A DNA stretch of 39,887 nucleotides, taken from positions 1-39,887 of the forward strand of contig JAJZVP010000006.1 in the NCBI GenBank assembly GCA_021845615.1. The letters run 5' to 3'. The number at the start of each line of letters is the position of its first letter. The first letter of the stretch is position 1. A program made the translations under genes and the position numbers. Below are positions 1 to 6,742 of this stretch, in pieces. Under the pieces are notes generated by a model. The model did not search any database, was not told where the DNA came from, and was given only the letters and a program-made list of their open reading frames with translations. This stretch comes from a bacterium. Its GTDB lineage: Bacteria; Vulcanimicrobiota; Vulcanimicrobiia; Vulcanimicrobiales; Vulcanimicrobiaceae.

Positions 1-94
1 AGCCCCGCAAGGGCATCGCAGCCCGACGACGGAAAGTTGGGTTCAATGGAAGGCGTTTTCACCTCGCCTTCTTCACCCACGGGAAAGGTTGACC
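1..94 (+). promoter_or_regulatory. Upstream region of pepA with a short hairpin and ribosome binding site
   Basis: No coding region is recognised before pepA. Positions 49-55 and 65-71 form a perfect 7-bp inverted repeat (GAAGGCG/CGCCTTC) around a 9-nt loop. A purine-rich GGAAAGG at 82-88 sits 6 nt before the ATG at 95 and is the likely ribosome binding site. No convincing -35/-10 pair is visible. The hairpin could end an upstream transcript or sit in the pepA leader; it has no T-run after it. Confidence 0.35.
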
Positions 95-1576
95 ATGCAC
101 GTTCTTCAATCATCTGATGCTCTCGGTTCGCTGCCATGCGCGATTGCCGTGCCGATTCCCTCGGAGAGTCCGCTCGCCGGCGTCGCAAAAGAGCTCGATG
201 CCCTCCTCGGCGGGGCGATTGCCGATATTCTCGCCTCCGGTGAGTTCAAGGGGAAGGTCGGAGAGAGCGCGCTGCTCCACGCAGCCGCCCACCCCTTCAA
301 GCGCGTCTTACTCGTCGGCCTCGGCGAGAGCGCGACGTTCAACCCATCGGTTCTCGCTAAAGTCGCAGGGAGTGCGGTGCGCGCGCTCGGGAAACGCGGC
401 GCGACCAAACTCGCGATCGCATTCCCGCAGCAAGCCGCCGGCGACGAAGAGCGCTGCGCCTCGTTTGCCGCCGAAGGAGCGATCGCCGGCAGTTTCGAGA
501 CGACCACTTACCAGAGCGCTCCCGAACGCGCGATCGCGGTCGGCGAGGTGCTCCTCCTCTCGCAAGGATTCAATGCCGAGGCGATCGCCCGCGGCCTCAA
601 GCGCGGCGTTGCGATCGGTGAAGCGGTCAACCTCGCCCGTCGCTTGGCACTGACGCCCGCAAACGATATGACGCCGACGCACCTCGCCGCCGAAGCGAGC
701 GCGGTCGCCAAGGCGCACGGCATGGAGATCGAAGTGCACGACGCGGCGTGGGCGGCGGAGAAAAAGATGGGTTCCTTCCTTTCGGTCGCGCAGGGCAGCG
801 CACAACCTCCCGCCTTCATCGTCATGCACTACCGCGGCGCGCCCGGCAGCGACCAGCTGCTCGCACTCGTCGGCAAAGGCATCACCTTCGATACCGGCGG
901 CATCTCGCTCAAGCCGCCCGAGAAGATGGAAGAGATGAAATACGACATGTCCGGCGGAGCGGGCGTCATCGCCGCAATGGGCGCGATCGCGGCCCTCAAA
1001 CCGAAAATCAACGTCGTCGGAATCGTTCCCGCCACCGAGAATATGCCCGGCGGGAAAGCGACGAAGCCCGGGGATATCGTTCGCGCGAGCAACGGCACGA
1101 CCATCGAGGTCATCAACACCGATGCCGAGGGTCGACTCGTCCTCGCCGATGCACTCGTATACGCACGCTCGCTCAAGGCAACGCAGATCGTCGACGCGGC
1201 GACCCTCACCGGCGCCTGCGTCATCGCGCTCGGCCATGCCGCGAGCGCCGCGGTCAGTAACGACGATGCCTTTGCAACGCTCTTTCTCGATGCGGCGAAG
1301 GATTGCGGCGAACGCTACTGGCGCATGCCGCTCTACGAAGACTACAGCAACGCGATGAAGAGCGATATCGCCGATCTGAAAAACACCGGCGGTCGCCCCG
1401 CCGGAACGTTGACCGCAGCGGCGTTCTTAAAAGCCTTCGTTGAAAAGACGCCGTGGATTCACCTCGATGTCGCCGGCACGGCGTACGTCGACGGCGAGAC
1501 CGCATGGTCGGCGAAAGGCCCGACCGGAACGCCCGTGCGCGCATTCGTCCATCTCGCCGAGAAGATCGCGGGATAG
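95..1576 (+). CDS. pepA: Leucyl aminopeptidase (M17 family)
   Basis: Cytosolic two-metal aminopeptidase that removes N-terminal residues from peptides during protein turnover. The 493-aa product has the usual M17 length and the complete metal site by alignment with the E. coli enzyme: Lys261, Asp266, Asp284, Asp343 and Glu345, the last two in the signature NTDAEGRL. The first ~160 residues form the usual variable N-terminal domain and the rest is the peptidase domain. I chose ATG at 95 over the in-frame TTG at 89 because GGAAAGG at 82-88 is correctly spaced for 95 and would nearly abut 89. panB starts 2 nt after the stop, so the two are probably cotranscribed. Family assignment is very secure; the physiological substrate is not visible. 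Confidence 0.96.
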   Translation: MHVLQSSDALGSLPCAIAVPIPSESPLAGVAKELDALLGGAIADILASGEFKGKVGESALLHAAAHPFKRVLLVGLGESATFNPSVLAKVAGSAVRALGKRGATKLAIAFPQQAAGDEERCASFAAEGAIAGSFETTTYQSAPERAIAVGEVLLLSQGFNAEAIARGLKRGVAIGEAVNLARRLALTPANDMTPTHLAAEASAVAKAHGMEIEVHDAAWAAEKKMGSFLSVAQGSAQPPAFIVMHYRGAPGSDQLLALVGKGITFDTGGISLKPPEKMEEMKYDMSGGAGVIAAMGAIAALKPKINVVGIVPATENMPGGKATKPGDIVRASNGTTIEVINTDAEGRLVLADALVYARSLKATQIVDAATLTGACVIALGHAASAAVSNDDAFATLFLDAAKDCGERYWRMPLYEDYSNAMKSDIADLKNTGGRPAGTLTAAAFLKAFVEKTPWIHLDVAGTAYVDGETAWSAKGPTGTPVRAFVHLAEKIAG

Positions 1577-1578
1577 CG

Positions 1579-2403
1579 ATGTCCGCGCACGGCGGAAGCG
1601 ATCAGGCGCGTCCCTACGAGCCGGCGCACGGACGCGCGGTACGCCGAATAACCGCCGGCGCCGTTCGGCGCCGGAAGGGCACGCCGTTTCCGATCGTCAC
1701 GGCGTACGACGCGCCGTTCGCCGGTTTCGCCGAAGCTGCGGGTATCGACATTATTCTCGTCGGCGATAGCCTCGCCAACGTCGTGCTCGGCTACGACGAA
1801 ACGACGCCGATCACCGTCGAAGTGATGATCCATCACGCGCAAGCGGTGGTGCGCGGTACCTCGCGCGCGCACATCGTCGTCGATATGCCGTTCGGTTCGT
1901 ATCACGTCAGCGACGAAGATGCGGTGCGCAACGCCATCCGTTTGGTCAAAGAAGGCGGCGCGTGCAGCGTCAAACTCGAAGGCGGAGGCATGGAAGCCGA
2001 TCGCATCGCCGCGATCGCCGCGACCGGAATCCCGGTCATGGGGCATATCGGCGTGATGCCGCAGACCGCCGGGCTCGGCCCCGGTTACAAAAAGCGCGCC
2101 AACCGCGAACGCCTGTTGGAGCAGGCAAAAAAGGTCGAAGCCGCCGGCGCGTACGCGATCGTGCTCGAAGTCGTCGACAGCGAGATCGCCGAAGAGATTA
2201 CCGCTTCGATTGCGATTCCGACGGTCGGCATCGGCGCCGGGCCGCACTGCGACGCGCAGGTGCTGGTGCTACACGACGCCTTGGGAATCTATTCTCAATC
2301 ACCGCCCTTTGCAAAACGTTTTGCCGAACTAGGCTCGGCGGCAACGCACGCGCTGGCGGAGTACGCTCGCGAAGTGCGCGAGCGAGCTTTCCCCGCGCGA
2401 TAA
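1579..2403 (+). CDS. panB: 3-methyl-2-oxobutanoate hydroxymethyltransferase
   Basis: First committed enzyme of pantothenate synthesis: transfers a hydroxymethyl group from 5,10-methylene-tetrahydrofolate to 2-oxoisovalerate, giving ketopantoate. The 274-aa product shows the PanB TIM-barrel landmarks: TAYDAPFA near the N-terminus, the metal-binding LVGDSLANVVLGY, the MGHIGVMPQ segment, and IGIGAGPHCDAQVLVLHD near the C-terminus. The ATG at 1579 follows the pepA stop by 2 nt; the open frame extends further upstream but that part only shadows pepA. The N-terminus is about 15 residues longer than the common core and Arg-rich, so an internal start is possible. panC and panD are not in the window. 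It ends 12 nt from the convergent HD-GYP gene. Confidence 0.95.
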   Translation: MSAHGGSDQARPYEPAHGRAVRRITAGAVRRRKGTPFPIVTAYDAPFAGFAEAAGIDIILVGDSLANVVLGYDETTPITVEVMIHHAQAVVRGTSRAHIVVDMPFGSYHVSDEDAVRNAIRLVKEGGACSVKLEGGGMEADRIAAIAATGIPVMGHIGVMPQTAGLGPGYKKRANRERLLEQAKKVEAAGAYAIVLEVVDSEIAEEITASIAIPTVGIGAGPHCDAQVLVLHDALGIYSQSPPFAKRFAELGSAATHALAEYAREVRERAFPAR

Positions 2404-2408
2404 GCGGC

Positions 2409-2423
2409 TTTCGTTCTACGAAA
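2409..2423. terminator. Short inverted repeat between convergent panB and HD-GYP genes
   Basis: TTTCGT-TCT-ACGAAA is a perfect 6-bp inverted repeat with a 3-nt loop lying across the 3' end of the HD-GYP gene (its stop is at 2416-2418) and just after panB. Being symmetric it could act in both directions, but it is A/T-rich and lacks a T-tract, so terminator function is only a guess. Confidence 0.25.
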
Positions 2424-3021
2424 TACGGCTCGCTCGCGCTCTCCACGGGCTCTTTTCGATCGCCAGCACGAACGCATCGAAGAGCTCGGGGTCGCTGACG
2501 CGCCCGCGTTCGTCGGCCATCAGTTCTAGGGCTTCGTCGTGCGTCAATGGGGGGCGGTACGCGCGCGTCTCGGTGAGCGCGTCGTAACAATCGGCGATGA
2601 GAATGATGCGCGACCAGAGCGGAATCGCCTCGCCGACGAGAGCGTCGGGGTAGCCCCGGCCGTCGAATCGCTCGTGATGGTGGCGGACCGCGTTCACGAT
2701 ATTCGCCGAAGCGTGCGTCCCCTTCCAATTCGGCGACGACTGCGCCCCGATAATCCGCGCTCCGAGCTCGCTATGGTTCTTCATGATCTCCCATTCGTGC
2801 ACCGTCAAGGGAGCCGGCTTGAGTAAGATTCGATCGGGGATCCCGATCTTGCCGACGTCGTGAATGTGCGCCGCCTCGCGCAATGCGTCGATATCGTCGC
2901 TATCGAGTGCGATGGCGCGCCCCAACTCCTCGGCAAGACGGGCCACCTGAAGGCCGTGGACGGCGGTATGCTCGTCCCTCGCCTCGACGGCTGCGTGGAT
3001 CGCTCGATCGACCTGCGTCAC
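2416..3021 (-). CDS. Stand-alone HD-GYP domain phosphodiesterase
   Basis: Predicted cyclic-di-GMP phosphodiesterase made of little more than the catalytic domain (201 aa, no receiver, PAS or membrane segment). The HD pair is at residues 54-55 in HIHDVGKIG, further metal-binding histidines lie at 83 and 114-116, and the hallmark DGRGYP is at about 120-125. An A-Y-R-P stretch then closes the domain. The start is a GTG at 3021 preceded by a good AAGGAG Shine-Dalgarno. The gene stands alone on its strand: it is divergent from the structured leader of the zinc-ribbon gene and convergent with panB. HD-GYP proteins usually carry a sensory domain, so any signal here must come from a partner or from expression control. 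Activity on c-di-GMP versus another cyclic dinucleotide cannot be read from the sequence. Confidence 0.88.
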   Translation of the reverse strand: MTQVDRAIHAAVEARDEHTAVHGLQVARLAEELGRAIALDSDDIDALREAAHIHDVGKIGIPDRILLKPAPLTVHEWEIMKNHSELGARIIGAQSSPNWKGTHASANIVNAVRHHHERFDGRGYPDALVGEAIPLWSRIILIADCYDALTETRAYRPPLTHDEALELMADERGRVSDPELFDAFVLAIEKSPWRARASRIS

Positions 3022-3206
3022 GATATCTCCTTAACAACAACAACGAACACGAAACCGAAGGGACATCCGTATTCCCCCCTCGCCTACGCTCGCATCGCCG
3101 CGGCGATGCCGCCCTTGTGCGTTGCCGACGCCTCCATCGAATCCCTCTCCCCGGGGTACCCCCGCCGGCGATCCCAACGCGTGAAAATCGATGCGAGAAA
3201 AAGCGG

Positions 3207-3344
3207 GCATTGGGGAGACTCCGTGGAAGCAACCGCCTACGGTCACCTGCCGGGTTCGAGGAGTACATCTTCGGCACCGTGCTGGGGCTCTTTGGCCTCG
3301 GGAGCAGCTGCTACTCGCTCTTGCGGATCTACCCACCCCCATGC
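3207..3344 (+). ncRNA. Candidate structured RNA (leader element or 6S-like RNA), family not identified
   Basis: Distant segments pair to close a ~138-nt domain: GCAT at 3207-3210 and GGGG at 3212-3215 pair with CCCC at 3337-3340 and ATGC at 3341-3344, with one bulged T. Inside, an ACCGC segment can pair with GCGG, and an apical hairpin forms around the GGGGCT...GGCCTC region near 3285-3300. A long rod with a closing stem, an internal bubble and an apical stem resembles 6S RNA in outline, but I recognise no family-specific sequence. It could equally be a cis-acting leader of the zinc-ribbon gene. The pairings are visible by eye; the function is inference. Confidence 0.3.
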
Positions 3345-3364
3345 GAGGCAAACGCGCCTCGCAT
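3341..3364 (+). promoter_or_regulatory. Perfect 9-bp hairpin just upstream of the zinc-ribbon ribosome binding site
   Basis: ATGCGAGGC at 3341-3349 and GCCTCGCAT at 3356-3364 are perfect inverted repeats around a 6-nt loop. The stem ends 2 nt before AAGGAG (3367-3372). There is no T-run, so a classical terminator is unlikely. ATGC at 3341-3344 is also the 3' arm of the larger closing stem, so the two folds compete for these four bases. Confidence 0.45.
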
Positions 3365-3381
3365 CCAAGGAGATGTCTCGA

Positions 3382-3687
3382 ATGTACACCGATGAAATGC
3401 TCACCTGCGTCGATTGCGGACGCACGTTTACCTTTACCGCAAACGAACAGCAGTTCTACGCGAGCAAGGGCTTCACGAATAAGCCGAGCCGTTGTGCCGA
3501 TTGTCGCGCCGCCCGTAAGGCGAGCGGCGGCCGCGGTGGAAGCGGCGGCGGCGGCGGTGCGCGCCGCGAAATGTTCAAAGCGACCTGCAGCCAGTGCGGC
3601 GGCGTCGCGGAAGTTCCGTTCCAACCGCGTGGCGACAAGCCAGTTTACTGCCGCGACTGCTTTGCGTCGCGCCCCAGCTACCGTTAG
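3382..3687 (+). CDS. Small double zinc-ribbon protein
   Basis: A 101-aa protein with four CxxC knuckles arranged as two zinc ribbons: CVDC and CADC in the N-terminal half, CSQC and CRDC in the C-terminal half. They are joined by a flexible Gly-rich linker that follows a basic Arg/Lys/Ala stretch. This matches the widespread small bacterial family annotated as zinc-ribbon domain-containing protein, whose function is not settled; nucleic-acid or ribosome binding is a common guess. I chose ATG at 3382 because AAGGAG at 3367-3372 is 9 nt upstream, whereas the in-frame ATG at 3373 directly abuts it. The long folded leader suggests post-transcriptional control. The desaturase begins 6 nt after the stop. 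Confidence 0.85.
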   Translation: MYTDEMLTCVDCGRTFTFTANEQQFYASKGFTNKPSRCADCRAARKASGGRGGSGGGGGARREMFKATCSQCGGVAEVPFQPRGDKPVYCRDCFASRPSYR

Positions 3688-3693
3688 GCCAAT

Positions 3694-4533
3694 GTGACCG
3701 ACCTCGCTCGGCGCCGTATGAATCGCTTCGGACTCGCAGCGATTCATATCGGCGCGCTCGCGGTGTTCATCCCGGGTGCGTTCCAATGGAGCGCACTCGC
3801 GGTCGCCGCAGCGATCGCCTACGCTACCGGCGCACTCGGCGTCACCCTCTTCTACCACCGAACGCTCACGCATCGTGGTTTGCGCCTACGCAAGCCGCTC
3901 GAATACGTCCTGGCGATCTTCGGTGCCCTCGCGCTGCAGGGCGACCCCATCCGCTGGGTTGCGACGCACCGCAAACATCACGCCAACGCCGATACCGCGA
4001 ACGACCCGCATGGGATGGATCGTGGTTTCCGCTGGGCGCATATTCGCTGGATCTACAAGCACAACGACGCGATCCCCAGCGAAGCGGAGATTCGGCGCTT
4101 TGCGCCCGACCTCTGCGATAGCCGCTTCTACCGCTTCCTCGAACGCACGCACGTCTACATGCAGCTCGCGCTCGCACTCGTGCTCTTCGCGCTCGGCGGA
4201 TGGACCTGGGTCGTCTGGGGAATCTTCGTTCGGCTCGTGCTCGGCTACCACACCACGTGGCTGGTTAACAGCGCCGCACATTCGTTAGGCTATCGTACCT
4301 ATCGCACGAAGGATCTCTCCACCAACTGCTGGTGGGTCGCGCTCCTCTCGTGGGGGGAAGGCTGGCACAACAACCATCACGCCTTCCCGTTCTCCGCGCG
4401 TCACGGCCTGCGTTGGTTCGAATTCGACCCGACCTGGCTCAACGTACGTCTTCTCGCCTTCCTCCGGCTCGCCGACCACATCAAGATCCCGGCCGCGAGT
4501 TCGATCGCGCGCAACCTCCAGCCGGAGCGCTAG
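3694..4533 (+). CDS. Membrane fatty-acid desaturase (delta-9 acyl-CoA/acyl-lipid type)
   Basis: Di-iron integral-membrane desaturase that introduces a double bond into a saturated acyl chain, adjusting membrane fluidity. All three histidine boxes are present: HRTLTH at residues 55-60, HRKHH at 92-96, and HNNHH in the C-terminal half inside GEGWHNNHHAF. Hydrophobic segments lie between the boxes as expected. The 279-aa length suits the compact bacterial delta-9 type. The start at GTG 3694 is uncertain: ATG at 3718 (residue 9) is equally possible and neither has a strong ribosome binding site, so expression may depend on the zinc-ribbon gene 6 nt upstream. The exact substrate and regiochemistry are inferred from family resemblance only. 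Confidence 0.9.
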   Translation: MTDLARRRMNRFGLAAIHIGALAVFIPGAFQWSALAVAAAIAYATGALGVTLFYHRTLTHRGLRLRKPLEYVLAIFGALALQGDPIRWVATHRKHHANADTANDPHGMDRGFRWAHIRWIYKHNDAIPSEAEIRRFAPDLCDSRFYRFLERTHVYMQLALALVLFALGGWTWVVWGIFVRLVLGYHTTWLVNSAAHSLGYRTYRTKDLSTNCWWVALLSWGEGWHNNHHAFPFSARHGLRWFEFDPTWLNVRLLAFLRLADHIKIPAASSIARNLQPER

Positions 4534-4548
4534 TTCTGCCGCACTCGC

Positions 4549-4564
4549 CGCTCCGTTAGGAGCG
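4549..4564. terminator. Hairpin at the convergent desaturase/purF junction
   Basis: CGCTCC at 4549-4554 and GGAGCG at 4559-4564 form a perfect 6-bp stem with loop GTTA; the loop contains the purF stop codon on the minus strand. It lies in the ~20-nt gap between two convergent genes and could serve both, but no T-tract follows on either strand. Confidence 0.35.
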
Positions 4565-5935
4565 CGTGAGTGCGTGCGGGCCGCGTTCGTGCACCGCGGG
4601 CTCGGTCGGATAGACCCCGGTGAGGCACCCCAAACACATCTCCTCGCGCTTGCGCCCGGTCGAAGCGATCAGGCCGTCGAGCGAGAGGTACCCCAGCGAA
4701 TCGGCGCCGGTCTTCGCGCGAATCTCATCGACGCTATGATTTGCGGCGATGAGTTCGTCGTAGGTCGCCATATCGACGCCGAGATAGCACGGGTGGAGAA
4801 TCGGCGGCGAGGTGATGCGCAGGTGCACCTCGCGCGCGCCCGCCTCGCGTAACAGCGCGACGATACGCGGCGTCGTCGTTCCCCGAACGATCGAATCGTC
4901 GACCACCACGACGCGTTGGCCGCGGAGATTTTCGACGACCGGATTGAACTTCAAATGCACGCCGCGCGAACGCATCGACTGATCGGGGCTGATGAAGGTT
5001 CGACCGATATATCGATTTTTGATCAGTCCTTCGATGTACGGCAGCCCGCTCTCGGTAGCGTATCCGATGCCACCCGGAACGGCGGAATCGGGGACGGCCA
5101 TGACGCAGTCTGCGTCGACGGGATGCTCGCGCGCGAGAGCGCGCCCCATTTCGTGACGCGCCATGTAGATCGAGCGATTGTCGAGCTTCGAATCGGGGCG
5201 CGCGAAATAAATGTATTCGAACATACAGAGCGCGGGAAACTCGTCGGGCGCGTGAACGTGATACGAAGTGAGCCCGTCGCGCGTTACGTGGACCACCTCG
5301 CCGGCCTCGATCTCGCGAAGATAGCGCGCCCCGACGGTCGCCAGCGCGCAGGATTCGCTCGCGACGACGTAGCCCCCGTCGTCGAAGGTGCCCAAACAGA
5401 GCGGACGGACTCCCCACGGGTCGCGAAATGCGTAGAGTTCGCTCTCCGAACAGAGAACGATGGAATAAGCGCCGCGCGCCCGTTGAATCGCCGCTTCGAT
5501 GCGTTCGATCATCGTGCCCGATCCTTCAACGATCAATTTTGCGAGCACTTCGGTATCCGAGGAGGCTTGCATGATCGTTCCGGCCGGCAATGCGGCGCGC
5601 AGTTCCTCGGTGTTGGTGAGGTTCCCATTATGCGCCAGCGCGAACTCGCCGATATCGGTGCGTTCGAGCAACGGTTGCGCGTTTACGACGATCGAGGATC
5701 CCGTCGTCGAATAGCGCGTGTGCCCGACGGCGAGATGTCCGCTGAGTTGCGCGAGAATCTCTTCGTCGAAGATCGCTCCAAGCAACCCCATCTCTTTATG
5801 CGAGCGGAGCGTTCCTCCATCGCCGGCGGCGATCCCCGCCGATTCCTGGCCGCGATGTTGGAGCGCGTAGAGCCCGAAATAGGCGAGCCGCGCTGCGTCA
5901 CGACCGGGGGCGAAGAGACCGACGATCCCACACAC
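4556..5935 (-). CDS. purF: Amidophosphoribosyltransferase
   Basis: First committed step of purine synthesis: PRPP plus glutamine to 5-phosphoribosylamine. The 459-aa protein begins M-C-G-I-V-G, so Cys2 is the N-terminal nucleophile once Met is removed; no propeptide is encoded, unlike the Bacillus enzyme. Cysteines in LCMFEYIYF, HPCYLGVD and the C-terminal MCLGCLTG match the four ligands of the Bacillus-type [4Fe-4S] cluster. The PRPP loop VVVVDDSIVRGTTT is intact. The start is GTG at 5935, 9 nt after the stop of the BI-1 gene, so purF is probably expressed from that promoter and not with the large purine run at 8.5-19.5 kb. The start lacks a strong ribosome binding site. Confidence 0.96.
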   Translation of the reverse strand: MCGIVGLFAPGRDAARLAYFGLYALQHRGQESAGIAAGDGGTLRSHKEMGLLGAIFDEEILAQLSGHLAVGHTRYSTTGSSIVVNAQPLLERTDIGEFALAHNGNLTNTEELRAALPAGTIMQASSDTEVLAKLIVEGSGTMIERIEAAIQRARGAYSIVLCSESELYAFRDPWGVRPLCLGTFDDGGYVVASESCALATVGARYLREIEAGEVVHVTRDGLTSYHVHAPDEFPALCMFEYIYFARPDSKLDNRSIYMARHEMGRALAREHPVDADCVMAVPDSAVPGGIGYATESGLPYIEGLIKNRYIGRTFISPDQSMRSRGVHLKFNPVVENLRGQRVVVVDDSIVRGTTTPRIVALLREAGAREVHLRITSPPILHPCYLGVDMATYDELIAANHSVDEIRAKTGADSLGYLSLDGLIASTGRKREEMCLGCLTGVYPTEPAVHERGPHALTRS

Positions 5936-5944
5936 GTTCGACCG

Positions 5945-6607
5945 CTAATCGTTCGAGCGACGGCCGCCGAAGATTTGCAGCAACGCGAGGAAGATATTGA
6001 TCGCGTCGAGATAGATGCTCACCGCCAGCATGACCGCACTCGATCCGTCACCGCCGGCGCGAATGCGCGCGAAATCGGCGAGCGTTAGCCCCGCAAAGAT
6101 GAACAGGATCACCCACGAGATCGCCGTCGGCGAGACGAAATGGATGAAGAGCGAAACGATGCTGATAAGGATGACCGCCATGAGCGCCATCATCAGCACG
6201 CCGTAGAAGCGACGGAAATCGAAGGTCGTCGCATAGACGATCGCACCGAGCCCGAGCATTCCGAGGCCGGTGGTCAGCGCGGCGTTGACGACCACGCTCG
6301 GCCCATCGATGTGCGCGTAATAGGCGATCGTCGGCGCGATGCCGATGCCTTCGAGAAACGTAAACGTGTAAAATAGCAACAACGCAACGGGCTCGTTCGC
6401 TCTCATGCGCTGGATCGCAAAGAGCAATACGAATCCGAGAATCAACGCCCCAAGGGCGAGAAAGCCGGGTGCCATCCCGCGAAAGAGATAGGCGGCGAGC
6501 GCGGTAATGCAGAGGCCCAGGCCGGTAATCCCGAGCACTTGGCCGAGCAGCGTGGAGGTCGATGCCGTGGCGCCATAGGGGCGCGGAGGTTGAAACTGGT
6601 AGCTCAT
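5945..6607 (-). CDS. Bax inhibitor-1 / YccA-family membrane protein
   Basis: A 220-aa integral membrane protein with about seven hydrophobic helices and a short proline-rich cytosolic N-terminus. The order of segments, the FLEGIGIAPTIAYY stretch, the ATTFDF turn and the C-terminal SIYLDAINIFLALLQIF helix are typical of the bacterial BI-1/YccA (UPF0005) family; one characterised member is a pH-sensitive calcium leak channel. The biological role in bacteria is largely unknown. It is the first gene of a two-gene unit with purF, 9 nt apart. It is divergent from the ClC gene across ~135 nt. Just upstream of the ATG the minus strand reads TTATAGAGAGCG, which offers both a -10-like TATAGA and a weak GAGAG ribosome binding site. 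Confidence 0.9.
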   Translation of the reverse strand: MSYQFQPPRPYGATASTSTLLGQVLGITGLGLCITALAAYLFRGMAPGFLALGALILGFVLLFAIQRMRANEPVALLLFYTFTFLEGIGIAPTIAYYAHIDGPSVVVNAALTTGLGMLGLGAIVYATTFDFRRFYGVLMMALMAVILISIVSLFIHFVSPTAISWVILFIFAGLTLADFARIRAGGDGSSAVMLAVSIYLDAINIFLALLQIFGGRRSND

Positions 6608-6742
6608 CGCTCTCTATAATCGCTCATCGAGCCGCTTAGGTTCCCTTCGCGGCGATTCCGCCCTGCCGTAGGTTCCGGTCGCCGCTCCGTCGCAGCGCGC
6701 GTCGTCGGCAGTAAATCAACCCCACCCTAAGAAAAACGTCGT
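6608..6742. promoter_or_regulatory. Divergent intergenic region (BI-1/purF and ClC)
   Basis: 135 nt that must hold the promoters for both the BI-1/purF unit (minus) and the ClC gene (plus). On the minus strand TATAGA ends only a few bases before the BI-1 ATG, which would give a leaderless or very short leader. No convincing -35 is visible for either direction and the sequence is very GC-rich in the middle. Confidence 0.4.

Larger units (their letters stand above)
3022..3381 (+). promoter_or_regulatory. Long non-coding leader of the zinc-ribbon gene
   Basis: About 350 nt without a convincing gene between the divergent HD-GYP start and the zinc-ribbon start. The HD-GYP Shine-Dalgarno (minus strand) lies within the first 20 nt. 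The right half holds the candidate structured RNA at 3207-3344 and the hairpin at 3341-3364, followed by AAGGAG at 3367-3372. I found no clear -35/-10 pair on the + strand. Confidence 0.5.

Noticed and set aside
89-94. TTG at 89 as the pepA start
   Set aside because: The ribosome binding site GGAAAGG would abut it, while ATG at 95 is well spaced.
3022-3381. RNase P RNA, tmRNA or SRP RNA in the zinc-ribbon leader
   Set aside because: None of the conserved core sequences of these RNAs is present; only a general fold is visible.
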